This document shows, piece after piece, positions 25,801 to 40,059 of a stretch of 64,000 nt of DNA. Position numbers and translations under genes: made by a program. Below the pieces are notes generated by a model that was given only the letters and a program-made list of their open reading frames with translations, had not been told where the DNA came from and made no database searches. Positions within the stretch are counted from its first letter, which is position 1. Each line of letters starts with the position of its first letter. The stretch is from NCBI GenBank assembly GCA_035582835.1, contig JAYKAV010002775.1:655877-719876 (forward strand). The letters are read 5' to 3'. The stretch is from Phoebastria nigripes. Taxonomy: Eukaryota > Chordata > Aves > Procellariiformes > Diomedeidae.

Positions 25801-28800
25801 GACAATCCCGGAGGCTGTTTTTGTCCATAAGCATAAGTGTAGACGGATGAGTATATGCCATACCAATGCTCCCCCATTTTCTGGAAGTTCATTAGTTGCA
25901 TTAGCAAGATATCTGAGCTTAGGCTTAGTACTGTGTTCATAGAGCCATAGAATGGTTTGGGTTGGAAGGGACCTTTAAAGGCCATCTAGTCCAACCCCCC
26001 TGCCATGGGCAGGGACATCTTCAACTCGATCAGGTTGCTCAGAGCCCCGTCCAACCTGCCCTTGAATGTTTCCAGGGATGGGGCATCTACCACCTCTCTG
26101 GGCAACCTGTGCCAATGTTTCACCACCCTCATCATAAAACATTTCTTCCTTACATCTAGTCTGAATCTCCCCTCTTTTAGTTTAAAAACATTCCCCCTTG
26201 TCCTGTCGCAACAGGCCCTACTACAAAGTCTGTCCCCATCTTTCTTATAAGCCCCCTTTAAGTACTGAAAGGCCACAATAAGGTCTCCCTGGAGCCTTCT
26301 CTTTTCCAAACTGAACAACCCCAACTCTCTCAGCCTTGCCTCATAGCAGAGGTGCTCCAGCCCCCTGATGATTTTTGTGGCCCTTCTCTGGACCCGCTCC
26401 AACAGGTCCATGTCTTTCTTGTGCTGAGGGCTCCAGAGCTGGATGCAGTACTGCAGGTGGGGTCTCATGAGAGCAGAGTAGAGGGGCAGAATCCCCTCCC
26501 TCGACCTGCTGGCCACGCTGCTTTTGATGCAGCCCAGGATATGGTTTGCATGGTCTTTATGGCTTCCAGACTAGAGAGCGCTCTAATGTGGCTAGCTTGG
26601 AGAATGGGCAGAGGAACATGCACTGTATGCGCTAGTCCATACACGTATACCTTCTTACCTGTGTTTTTTTTTCATTTGTCCCCAAGCTTTTTGTAGAGTC
26701 AGTGCATCTTCTGTCATAGTGCATCTTCTACATATGTTGTTTAATTTGTGAGACATGGAAAATCAGCAAAATATTTTCACTTCTTTGTAAAGTCATACTA
26801 GTTGCAAAGTGCAAAAGACAAGAAAGCTTTAATGAGTGGACATGTACAATTCCTAATAGAACCATGGTATTTTGGCAGATTTTTTTTTTTTTTTTGCTAT
26901 ATTATTTCCTCACCTGGGATTTTTATTGTAATGTGTCACGAACAAGGTTGTTGTGAATGTTCATACTGACTTTATTCTGTTTCTTCAAAGATCTCCAGTG
27001 TGTTAATTCATCTTGGAGAAGCAATTTTGAACTCTTTCATGACAAAGAAGGTGCAGAGGCAAGACAGATTGCATTGTCAGTAGAAATCAGTATTAGTGTT
27101 TCTTCCTTATATCCACGTCTTGTCTTAAAAGCATCAGCAGACCCTCCTTGCTATGACTGGGAATAAGGTTTCACACAGTCACCATGGCAATGCATGCATA
27201 CTCTGTGCTTCTGTCTTTTTATAACTTTGGTACTTGGTTACGTATTTTACCCACTGTCACTTGGAAAATTCTAGTCTCCAAGACCAAATGGGCTTAAGCT
27301 GCAAGCCTCTACACCCAGTTTATGAGAGGTCTGCTCTGCAGCTGGTGAAAGTAGTTTCTTTCTCTCTCTTTTTTTTCCCTTTTTTTTTTTTTTTTTTTCT
27401 CCTTCTCTTGTAGTATTCACCCAGTCCCATCTTCCCAGAAATTGAGGTGACTTACATAGAGCTATTGAGACATGAAAGCACGGCAGGAATACTTTCAGCG
27501 TTGCCAGAGGGAGGTTAATTGTTCAGTAAATAGATCTGGGCCTAACTGTCAAAGGGAATATAAATCAAGTTACCATAATGTCCATTTAAAAATGTGCTGT
27601 ATAATGCATAGAAGAAAAGTGTGGGCTACGTGTGCATTTTATTATTTTTATTTACTTTTTTTTATTGCATTCAGCGCTGTGAGGGCTTGATGCTCTTTCA
27701 TTGTGCTGTGCTGCCTTAGCAACAGAGCTTGAGCAGGAAGACGAGGAAGTTTTTGATACTGCAGTGTCAGTTTAACGCCCAGCAATCCAAGATGACTGTA
27801 GCACCTAAAGTAGGGTCATTTAATCCATGAGTAAAATGTAATTTTCATGGCAAGGATCATGTAAAGCTTGCACATTATGAAAATAGAAACTTTTCAGAAG
27901 GGTTATGTTATAACACATTTATGCACATTAATCCCATGTGAGAATAAAATGTAATAGCTTTGAAAACCAAACAGGACACAAAAAAGGTCATGACTATATC
28001 ACTTGAAATCCTAATTCACTGTGTTATCCCATTTCATGTAAAGGTATGGATGACAAGAATGCAGCTAAACTCAATGAGCTCATTCAAGCCGGGTAAGTAA
28101 GAACTTATTCCTGAAACTCTTAAAACTGGGTTGTTCAGCAGCTTGATTGTTGAATTGGTCATCCAGAGTCTAGGGGGCATTTCTTACTTTTTTAGAGCTG
28201 CAGTTTGACATTTTCCATTCTTAGTTTGTTCTGTATGGGTTTTTTCCTCCCCTTTTCCATGAAGCCATTAATTGTTATTAGTAAGAAATGATGGGTGAAG
28301 TTTAAGAAGGTAATGAAATGAGAATTCTTTACAGAAGTTATGGCATTATAACTATGTTGATTCACTATAGGGAATATAGTTCATCTCCAAACAGTTGTGC
28401 AAACAGTGCTCACGAGTCCTGACTTCCAGACCTGAAACGACACTTCCAGTACTCTGTCTCAGCCCTCCAGTCACTTCTACATCTATTTGACTTTAAGAAC
28501 AAGTATTCTCTTTCAATTCAAGAAAGAATTATGGGATTTGGGTGTTCAGTCTTGGCAGTGTACTTTTAGAATACAGAAGGGGTTAGAAGTTGCTGTACTA
28601 TTAGAAATGAGGGAATACCTGATATATTTGTACGTAAAATTTTCTGAAGTAGTCCTGCTTTTAGAATTTGTGTATTCTAAAGTGAAATCTCTTTCAAAGG
28701 ATATTATTTTAAGGAGTGTGGTCATTAAGCGGACATCACTCAGCAGACGTTGGTTTGTCCTAATCATGTTCTTAAAAGCGATTTGAAAATAGTATTATTT

Positions 28801-31800
28801 TCTGTCTGTGCCAGATCCCTTTTTACTTTTGGCATTTGTGCTTTTAGGGTGCTTCATTGTAGCAGACAAATTACTGATGAAGTAAACTTTACTGTAAACA
28901 GGAGGAAGAGTTTGCCCACTCGGCAGCTGCTGACTTTTTAACTTTACCTTACATAAAATGGATACTTATTGTTGCGCCTTTCTATTGTTCACAAACTGAG
29001 TTTTCAAATGAATTCCTTACAGTTTATTAACCTTTCACCTCCTGGGAGCGTGCTGTTGTGTTGCAGGTCTTGAATGTGATTATTTATGAAATCACTTGTT
29101 CATTCTTTTGTTAACTGCAAAGTTTGAAATTAGAAGAGAATTTGCCATTTGGTTTGGGTTTTGTACAATTAAGAAAATCTTAGCAGTAAGTTTTTTCATA
29201 TAACGAAATGATTCTTAAAGCAAATTACTTCTTTAAGTTGGAGTTATTGGTTAAAATGGGCCTGGGATGAGCCTTTTTTCCTTATGTCCTGAATATCTCT
29301 AGAGTTCAGGATATAGGCAGTCATTTTGGTCTCTCTGTGTTGTACTGGAGAGCCTTTCTAATACTGTGTCATCCAAATAGGCTAAACCATAATAAATGAG
29401 ACTGATGACTTTTAGCAAGCTGTAGCGTCAGTCTAGCACTTAGCATGATTAAGTTGTTGATGAGGGCTAATGATTTCTATGAAGTCTAGGTGTTTATTCT
29501 ATAAAAGCCAGTCTTGTAGCAAACCATTTTGAAAACAGGAGTCTTTGCATTTGAAAATATTAATGCTAATCTTCTAACCAAAAACTAGAACATACATAAT
29601 ACTAACATTCTTAGGCAGTTCAGAAATAGTTGCTCTTGCATAGGCTTTTTGTCTACCAGATGGAGGACACATCTTTGCTTCCCTTTTTCTCCTGCATCTC
29701 TTACCCCATTTGGTGGGTAAACCTTGTCAGTCAAAGAGCAAACTGTGCAGGGAAACAATGTTCACGTTTTTGTCTTTATTACCACCTGGATGTCTACACC
29801 ATCTGAATTAATCCCCTGCATGTGCAGGGCAGCCTCGTATCTCACACAAGCAAACACATTGCCTATATCCCATTAGATTAAACTTTCCATCTTGCTCAGT
29901 GATGTTACAATTCTGTGATCCCCCTCTCTATTTGTAAGCAGTTCTTTTTTTTTTTTTTTTTTTTCCTTCCCAGTTCCTAACGTGTTTCTTTCAAGTGTGA
30001 TACTTGAGTATCTCACTGCTCTGAGTGCAGTGCGCTTTGTAAGGCTCACTATGTTGAAAGTCTTGAGTGAAAGCGAATCCAAAGTGATTAAAAATGGGGA
30101 ATGTGAACATACATTATTCTGATGATCTTCTCCTGAACTAGGTAAACATTATCCTCATTTAATTGGTAAGAAAGGTCAAGAGAGGCTACGATTGTGAGGA
30201 GCTACCTAGCAATTTATTTGCAGGATGACTCTAGACCCTGGAGTTATACCTTCTAATTCAGTGCTTATTTTGCTTATGTTATACATCATCTCTGGCTTTC
30301 TGTAATAATTACATGGTATGTGGAAAAACAAATGACCCTGTGAGGTGCTCATAAGAAAACCATATTTAAAATCTTCCTAGCTGAGCTTATAAGCCAGGTC
30401 ACAGATGCTAAATAGTGCCTGAAAACTTAATCAACTGGCTATTTCAAGTAATGGCAAAATCTTTGTGTGAAATGTCTCTGATTATTGAAGTTAAGGCCGT
30501 TCACTGCTACACGTCTCTGTACTTGTCTTCAGAATTTTGGTAACATGTAAAAACAGGCTAGACCATAGCCTTTGGTACAGTTGTAGTTGAATGAATCAGG
30601 GATCTTGGAGAAAATAGATCAAAGTTTAGATATTTATAAATGCAAGGGGAAGATAAGAATTGTTCTGTCAGCTTTTGTAACTGGTCTGAGTAGTTTAGCA
30701 TACTCATGTCAACACTGGCCCATACGAGCTACTTAAAGAAGTTTTCAGAATCACTAAGCAGGACAACTATGAAACAAAGCTCCCTTAGAAATTACAGGGA
30801 ATCTGAATCACTTTCTGTCCAGTCCTTTGTTGCTAGTTTTTTATTACAGCAACGATATGTTGCTGGATTGTGTGATTAGGATATATAACAAGAAACAAAG
30901 ATTTATGGCAGTATATCAGAACTGCTCAGAAACCCATTTAAATAAACGTAAACCAAAGAGGTTTGGTTTTGTTTCACTTTTAGGAGTGAAACATTTTTAT
31001 TTAACTTAGGTTTTGCAACAATTTTTACATTTAATAAAAAACTACTTTTGAGGAAATACTTATATTTTCTGGATATCTTTGTAAATCTGTAGGATTTGTG
31101 GATGAGTTAACAAACCACAACACATAATTAAAGAAATACCGTAAATACGCAACAGTTAAAGCACAGTACTACTCAGTGTCTGTTAGCATATGTGGTTTTG
31201 CCCCCCAACCTGAGAGGCTCTTAATTTCAAAAGTAAGAAAGACCATTAGACAGAAACTTTTAACAGGTATTGATTGATCTGTCTGGTTCAGTTCCTGGGT
31301 GTGCTTTGTGTGGAGTGGGAGTGATCCTTCATTGCTCTTGTAAAAGCTGTTTGGCATGCTGAGGGGGAATTTGTAACTCCCTAAAAATCTTGATAATAAA
31401 ATAGCAATTNATCCTGAAAAAATTCGTATACAAAAATGATCTTTTTAAGTAGGCAGAATATGCTCTTGGTGTCAAGTTATACTAGTAGTTCTTAATGCAT
31501 ATTCAGTAGAATAACTTTTTTTAAGATTTATCATTTTCTGCATTTGGAAACATCCAGGATCTAGGTAAGAGAAGAGAAGGAAATAAGTATTTTTAAGCTA
31601 AGAGTAGTTCTGTTGCAGGCTGTCTCCTTTTTACTGTGCTTTTCTTTTAAATTAGTAGAACTATCTTTTTCCAGCCTCCCAGCCATGGATTTCAATTAGG
31701 AAACTACAGTCTCTAAATATATCTAATTTTATATTAGTTTAAAGAATAATTTCTTATCAGACTCTCCCTAGATTGCTTGAATCCCATCATACGTTATGGA

Positions 31801-34800
31801 AAAGGGAACTAGGGGAATTATTCCTGACTCTCCAAGCAGAACACCTGAATCTAGAGAGCTGGGAATGCTACTTCTAAAAAGTATTTTAGGGAACAATGAA
31901 AATAAAAGTATTGATTGCTGTAGTCGTGGAAGAGTGCTGTAGTGCCAGGGCAAAAAGTTCCATGTGAAGTTTTTAACGTTGCTTTGTCAAATTTGTGTGT
32001 TCTATGTTCCTTCATTTACTGAGCAGTGTACTTTGCTTGCTAACTTCTACACTGTGCCATTCTCACTCAGTACTCGGGGAATACAGTAGTTCCTGCTCCT
32101 CTTTTAGGGCTATCAGCAGTTTTACATTGTTTTTGTTCCTCCAATATGATTTTTCTCCTAGATTTTTTATGGGTTTTGTAATATCTTTTCTGTAATATAC
32201 TTACATTTTTCACACTTCTGGCCTTTATCCTAGGTTTTGGTGGGTGGGGTTCCCCCGTCTTCTAAGCACAGATACAAATGCAGCCAGGAGCTTATGATGC
32301 TGATCCATTGTTCATTTGTCAGCTGCTCTGTGGTGGTAACAGATAGTGGGTATCCGCAGCCCAAGGTGCAGCTGAGCAGGTGGTAGACAAATTGATCAGG
32401 AACAACTGCCAGGAAGCCTGACTCAATAAAAAATGCTTTATGACCAACTAGTTAGGCTCTTTAAGAGAAATAGAAAATACGAAAAATGAACAGCAGCACT
32501 TTTCTTCTTCCTTCTTTTTCTTGATCAAATTAGCTCAGCTGTTCTAGGTGGATCAAATAGCCTTTTGAGCATTCAGGCCCTTCTTTCAAGGCATGTGACG
32601 GAACAATTTCCACAAAGCTTGTCTGTTTTATTTAGTCATATCAGTTAATCTAAGAAGATATAATGTTTTTCCCCACAAACCCCTTCTCACTTATACTCTT
32701 ACATTGTCAAAGTTACAATAGCAATAATAATGCTATTTCTGACTCTACTTCAAGGGCACATTTGATAAAAAGGTGTTGCATTAGCTAAAATCAAGATGCA
32801 GGAGGAGAGTCTCAGCTCGCACAAGTAGTCAAAAGAATTTGCTGTCCTAAAGTAGTGTGAAGTTTAAATTTAGCAACTGTTTCAAGGTGCATTGAATTAT
32901 TGCATTTATTTTCACTGGCTTTAGTGGATTTTGTATGAGGCTATTATGAAACTGTGTTTTCTGCTAGAACAGGAGGGAACGTCTAGGCATGTGTTCACTA
33001 AGCAAGGAAATCATGACAGCAGTTCTGATTGCTGTAATGCTGTAATTAACTCCTTGCAAGAACAAGGAAGACATTAATTTTGGCATGTTCATGCAGCAGC
33101 ATTGTTTTCCATACAACCGTTCTATCACATTCCCAGACTTTGTGTTTTCGAGCGGTTGGGTGCATTCGTGCATCCTATCATCTTGACATGAGCTTTATAA
33201 AATTACTTACTGTGATGAACAACATTAGTGGTAATAGAGTAAATGTAGCTTTCATTGAATCCCTGTAGTTAAAGGCAAAGGGTATTTGTGAATCATGAGG
33301 ATGTGTTACTTTAGCGTAAAACTATGTAATAGGAAGAGAGATTTCTTGGCGCTATAGTAAAAGTTGAAGACTTTTAGTCCTCAGCTGTTTTTTCAGTTAC
33401 TGTTCTTGGAGGAAATAATAATAAGCACTGGACAAAGAAATGTAATATGGATCTAGAGTTTTTATTTACTGCAGATTCTCTAGGTTCTGCCAAATCATTC
33501 ATGTTTTGTACCAGGCAGTTTTATACTAGGCTGCCGCTTCTGATTGCTGGCTGAGACCCAAGTTTGGGCTTGTGAAGAAAAGTGGAGGTTCTCCACCTAA
33601 AGATTCAGACCCAAGAGAGAAGTTGTCCAAACAATGACCAGCTGAATTTGAGAGCAGCAGAATTTGTAGTCAAGTTTCCTGTCTTTATGCATTGCAGTCC
33701 CTGTTAACTTGACATAAGTGAGTTTGAGTTGATTCATACTGATCTTGTCTTCGCTTGTATTGAAACTCGGTTTATTTACACATTAGGGGGGAAAAAAAAA
33801 AGGGGGTGCTAGCAGCATATGATTAAACTTATTTTCAGGAGATGTTTTTTCTAAAAAATGCTGATGTTCTGATAAAATCATATCTGCACTTTAATATAAT
33901 GACAAGAGGATATTGAGCCTCCTGCATTAGGGCTGAGGTGTCCATTGCAATGACCAGGAGGAAGTTTTACCTTTCATCGTTACCTTATGTCATTGAGTAG
34001 ATATCCACAAGTGTTACTATGTCCTCCTCTAAGAGTCTTTCCACTGGCAGAGGTTGACCGTTGTACTTGGTGGGACCCACTATCTTCAAACAATTCAAGT
34101 TTCCAACAATTCAAGTTAGGGTTAAGTTGAAAGAGGAAAGGTAACAACAATGCTTCTGTTACAGCAGCTGTAGTGTTGTCAGCTGTTGCAGATGTGGAAA
34201 TAGGAAGCTCTATTTAAAACCAGGCAAGTAGCTCTTGGGTCTTTTTTGTTTTTTCTTAAGTAGCACTATTGCTGGTTTCTCCTCAGCACGTGAGAGCCTT
34301 CTCCTCTTCTCATTAGTTGAGCCATCACTACTTCTGTGTCAGAGCTTGTTAGAAAGAGTGAGGGCTAACATACTCCCTCTAGCTTCTGGTAGCTCAGTGC
34401 AGATTGAGGAAATCTGCCCTTCCAGCTCTGGGATATTCTGAATCTGTAGAAGTTCACAGCTTAGTAACTGAAACTTTTGAGCTGCTCACCTCATCAACTC
34501 CATCTTCTCAGGTCTGGCTTCACTTCTGCTGCCCTTTTGTGAATTTCCCTCTTAGCAGTGTAGACAAGTGCTCTTTCTGCCTGATGTTGTTTTCCTTACA
34601 GCATAGGAAAAAAGAAGATCCTGCTGTAGGAATATTCTCTGTAATTTCTTTCATTTTACTTGCAAGGGCTTGTGTTCAATCTCTCTGCTTCTATGCTAGC
34701 TGATCCTTATTGCTTGAAGTATTAGCTAGTAAATACTGCCATCAGTAACTTTGTTGGTCTCAATGCCTGCCTTTTAAGTCTCTAAAAAGAAGACTGGGCT

Positions 34801-37800
34801 GACTGAGTGAAGAAATCAAATAGTTCCACTGTGTGAAAACAAAAATGGCCTCTTGCTTTTAAGGATCTTTATAGCTGTTAATGTGGTATTGAAGCTAAAA
34901 GCCAGTGAAACCATACTGTAAAAGTTACTTTGTTCAGGTTCCTGCACAAGCTGTTAGACCTCACTTCTGCAACAGATGTGGTGTTGATATTCCAGAGTGG
35001 AAGACTCTTCAAAAACTTCAGACTTCTTCTTCCCGTAATTAAGAGTATGAAGAGGAGACTAAAGCAAAACCACTTGTCCTTTATGAAGAAGCTGTCTCTG
35101 AGGGTGCTCTTCAACCGAAGTAACATAATTCTGGTCCGCTTTATAAAATAGCAATCCCTCCTTAAGTGGACAGCGCAGTGTTTCATGAAAGTCTGGAAGA
35201 GGAGGGTCCCAAGAGTAGCATTTCTATAATGAAAAGTAAGGTGATAGAAAAGATTGAATGCTCTTGTGAATTTGCACTGCAAACCCTTACATTTCTTTGC
35301 TCATTCCTATAGCCATGATTGTATTTGACTCTGTGTCCCTAATACGTATGTATTCACAAACTGTTGTTAATGGTGCCTGCAAATACTTCTCTTTCAATGT
35401 ATTCAGGGCTACGACTGTTCGTTACAAAGGCAGAAACCTTCGTATCAAAGCTCCGATGTGTAGGGCTTTGAAGAAACTCTGTGATCCAGATGGTAAGTAA
35501 GAGACGCTGGAACATGAAAGGGTTTTAACAGATGGTTGGAAGAATATGAGAGAGAGTAGGCCTGTTTTCATGTGCACATCACTGGCAGGGGAATTTGTGC
35601 TATTTCACATTTGTGTTGGACACAGATATGTCCCTATTGTCTTACTTATCCTGTTTGCTTGTATAATCCCAATAACTTTAGGACCCACCCAGATCTCTTA
35701 AGTCTTGAAGTATGTCACTAGTTAAATTGAAAAGGAAATAGCTACACCAGACAAGATTGCTACTGCTTTACCAGTTGTGCTTTCACTATATGCGAAGTTT
35801 AGTCCCTTGTGCCAGTGAATAAGCGGTAGTATGTTGTTTAGCATTGAGCATTTTAGACTTTTTTTTACCTTCTCCAGTTCAGCTATGTGTGATTTTTTTT
35901 TTTTTTTTTTTTCTTTCTCCTTCATCTTCCTTCCCCCCCAATAAGTAGAATCAGTGTAGTTTAAAGGTCTGAAATACTGTACTTGTTCAAAGTTTCCAGC
36001 CACCTGATTTTGACACTGCTCAACTGGAAGCTCCAGTACCACTGCAGTGTCCAAGGAAACAAATAAACATTGGAACAGGAGGTTATCTAAGGAAGCAGGC
36101 TCCACTGGTGAAGCTGAGCTGCCTAAGTTGTCTGTAGGGGATCCTGATGTCTGTAATGCTTTTTTTTCATGTAACTGAGCATATAGTGTTCTGACTGAAT
36201 TGTCCTTGCTTTGACCCATGTCCTTTGTGCTTCACCTCCCTTCAGGCGTTAGTGATGAAGAGGACCAGAAGCCAGTACGTCTTCCTCTCAAGGTCCCTGT
36301 GGAGTTGCAGCCACGAAATAATCATGCATGGGCTCGAGTACAGAGTCTTGCCCAGAATCCACGGCTTAGGTAATGAAGAACTGATAGTGGTGCTCAGAAT
36401 AGAATAGGGAAATATATGAGCAGCCTTCTAGCATCTCCCTCTCTCTTCAGGATTTTCTTTACCAGCTGGGCAGTTCATCTTTGACAATGCAGTTTGCCTA
36501 AATGTGCTTATTCTGAAGGCTTTGTCCAACCAGAGTACATGATTGTTGTAAACATGAGATATCAGACTTGAAAATTAGATTACCATTGTTCTTTATATCT
36601 TTTAATTTGAGTAATGATAGGAGCTAGTAGAGTTGGAGATGAATATACTTTGTGCCACTTACACCCAGTGGTCAGAGCAGAGTACAAGTAAAATGGAGAT
36701 ATGCAGCACTAGTTCTACTAAAATTTGTATTGAATGTGCCATGAGACAGAGGCACAGGGGAGGGAAGTAAAACAATGGTCAAAGGCGCCTGCACCAAGAC
36801 TCTGCACATGTCAACTGCAACACAGTGATACTGGCAGAAGGGAAGGTATTTGTAGTTTCATCTCTTCCCTGCAAAATGTAGTTGGTGCTGTTGTTTCAGT
36901 GTCATCAATGGCTGTTCATCCTAGTACTTACATCTAGTCCAAAACTCAGCAGAAAACACGAGGCCTCTGCGATGTTGATTGTTCTTTCAAATAGAATACT
37001 TCAGTATAATGACCAAAGATCATGCAGAGAGGAGAATGAAGATTTTTAGCATTAGGTTTATTTTGTAAAATACTTTGAGAGCAAAAAGTAAATGTTTGAG
37101 GGGGTTTTTTTGTGCCCCTTTTTCTCTTTCTTTCTATACTTCATGTGGTAGCTTTGTGCCTTGCCTGCAGTTTTGCAGGTTAGCTAAATCTTGCCATCTT
37201 TTCCAATCTTCTTCTTCCATCTGGAGAAGCTAGTATCTTGAATCATGGCAGTCAGATTTATCTGATAGGCTTTTAGATCTTTCTCAGTTGTGAGTTATCT
37301 AGATTTTAAAGTTGCGGGATAACATGTTTTTGTTTTTCTTGGTTTTTTTATTTAGAGCTTGGGAGTGGTAGGTGTGTTCCCTGTGCTTGTATTACAGAAT
37401 GCCAGTTTCTTCCCTTAATTCCCATTCTAGCATCGAGGCTGTGATTTGAACTTCTGCTGACATTTTTTCATCTTGCATACAGGATGATTGTGGAGTTACA
37501 TCGGAAGGTCTCCAGCCTCATTGAGTTCCTGAAGCAGAAGTGGGCTCTCCATGAAGTGCGTATTGTATCCTTTTTCTGCTTAGTCTGTTCTGTATGCTGT
37601 GTCCTGGGAGCAATTCCTTTCCTATTCTAAGTTCATTTCTGCATCAGAAATGTGATTCTACCTCATAAATTTACCAGCCCCTGCTTAGTAAAGGTAGAAG
37701 TCAGTATCTCAGCATCACTAATGGAGCCTTTCATGGGAAATCCCGTAATATTCCACTTCTACCTCAACTCTTCTCTACTATGATCCNCTGAAAAGCTAGT

Positions 37801-40027
37801 TAGTAATAAATGAAGCTCCCTGCATTTATTTCATTTCCTTAAACAGTGCGCTTTGTCTGTTCATTATAGATGGGTGACCACCATAGAAGCCTGGATAATA
37901 ACTGACGATTTTGTTTCCAGTTTCAGCAAAGAGATTAAGGACAAATCTTAACCACTTGCTTTATGCAGTTTCACCAAATGAAGGCTTAAGCTTCTTGTCT
38001 AGGTAGCTGCTGCTCCCAGTTATGTATCTATATGCTGAGCCATACAGCATTAGAGATATCCCTACCTCTGAACTTTGATCCATGGAATAGAAGGATTTGT
38101 GGTTAACAGCCATTCAGTTCTCCTGTTGACTGGTATGCTGTATCCTGTTCTTAGTCCTTTAATTCAGGCTTTTCTTTTTAATTTGTGAGCCTGGAAGAAG
38201 TAGCAGCATAGCACTTGAAACTTAGAAGGATGTCAAAACATGTAAGATGGAGGTTACTGCACAGAAAGGGGAGTCTGTTCTGCTATGCAGTGACGTTGGG
38301 GTTTTTTGCTTGGTTTTGTTTGGGGTTGGTTGGTTGGGTTTTTTTACAATTACAATGGTGTGTGAAGCAGAGATAAGTAATTTTGTCTGGAACAGAGATT
38401 TAGTTTGTGCTTGTAGCAGGTCTTCAGTGTAGTCCTTATCACCACAAAAGGACTTAATTTCTGATCATAGAGTCTTCATATCTATGCTGAATAGAGAACA
38501 TGTCCTTGATCAGCTACTTTTTTGGGTTTTTGTTTTTGTTTTTTGTTTTTGTTTTGTTTTTTTAACTTGCAAAATAGGCTACCAGGTGCTTGATTGGAAG
38601 GGGCAGATGATTGTTGTGTTCTTTGACACATCTTTTTTTAGCGTAAAACACTAGAAGAACGGCAGCTTCAAGACTCCAGAGACTCAGAAACAAGAGGCAG
38701 CTTCTCAGAGGAGAAAGTGATGCTCCATCTCTTTCCAGGAGAGAATTGTACACTCACTCCGCTGCCTGGGGTAGCCAGAGTGGTCCACTCCAAGGCTTTC
38801 TGCACAGTGCATTGGCAGGAAACTGGCAAATGCAAACAGAACACGAAAGACTCTCACTTACTACCCCCTGCACAAATCTTAGGCATACAGAGTGGTCAGG
38901 GGACAGCTAGGGGACAGCTAAAATACACGCGGGGAACAGAAGGTAAGGGTGTTGGAAGGGCAGAGAGCACTACAGAGTCAAGCAGAACCTCTCAGCCCAC
39001 AGCTGAAGTTTCTGCAGGCACTGAAGATGGTGTCCCAGAGACTGGCCTGGTGGAAGGAACAGCCTCAAATCTTGGCATCACTAATTCTCTCCAAAAACCG
39101 CCTTCTGGACTTCAGGATCCAGGAGGGAACCATGAAAAGCTGAGCTCAGTGGCCTTCTGTGTGGAGGGCAGGGAGGCCCTGGCTAGTGACCAAGCAACTG
39201 TGCTACCATCGTGCAGCACAGCTTGTGCTTGCAGTAAGATCCCTGATGTGGAGGAGCTCTCTCTGCTCGATCCATTCCCACGGTACATGAAGTCATGTCA
39301 GGACCTGATTGTCCCAGAGAAGTGTTCTTGCACAGACAAACTGCATGGGAAAGACTCTACTCCAGCAGCTGGTGATACTTCTCCTGTGGCTTTTCCAAGC
39401 GGGAGGAGCACAGAGACATCTGACTCCTATTCACAGCTACCGAGAGGTGGTGTGGCTTCACCCGGCAGTGGCCCATCCAGATATGAAACTCAGGCTAGCC
39501 ACAGCCAGGGCCAGCAGCTTGATGCTTGTACCAAGGATATAACAGATGCAGTAATGGAGGATTCTCAAGAGAAGCTGGGCTCCTCATTTCCACCTCCACC
39601 TCAGGGACAATCTAGTACAAAGTCTCTCAAGGATGACCCAAGCCGGCTCTCTCAACAGGTTAGAGAAGAAGGATGGAGTCTGCGAACTTCTGAGAGCCTT
39701 ACGCTGGCTGAAGTCTACCTCATGATGGGCAAACCGAACAAGTTGCAGCTGGAATATGACTGGTTGGCTGTCTTGGAGCCAGAAACCCAGGATGCTACGG
39801 AGCAAACATCTGAGTCAAGTGTTGTTCCTGCATGTACCACCTTTCACAAGCAGAGACTCCTAAACTGCCTTTTAAAACTCATCTCTACTGAAGTCAATCC
39901 CAAACCAGTAAGTAGCTCTTGTTCATGCTCCAGATGCTAAACTCTTATTTGATCTGGGGAATAATTGCGCAGTCCTTTTTTCCTAGTAAATCAGTGACCA
40001 GCCTTCTCAAGATCTTGGAGATTCCTG

Positions 40028-40059
<32 letters not shown>

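Noticed and set aside
28750..28941. 63-codon open frame inside dispersed repeat copy 2, and its open counterpart in copy 1
   Set aside because: Differences between the copies are mostly amino-acid-changing, which suggests no selection on a protein; better treated as repeat DNA.
34930..35282. Overlapping plus and minus open frames in CRAMP1 intron 6
   Set aside because: No splice context, similarity or coding-like composition; chance frames in intronic DNA.
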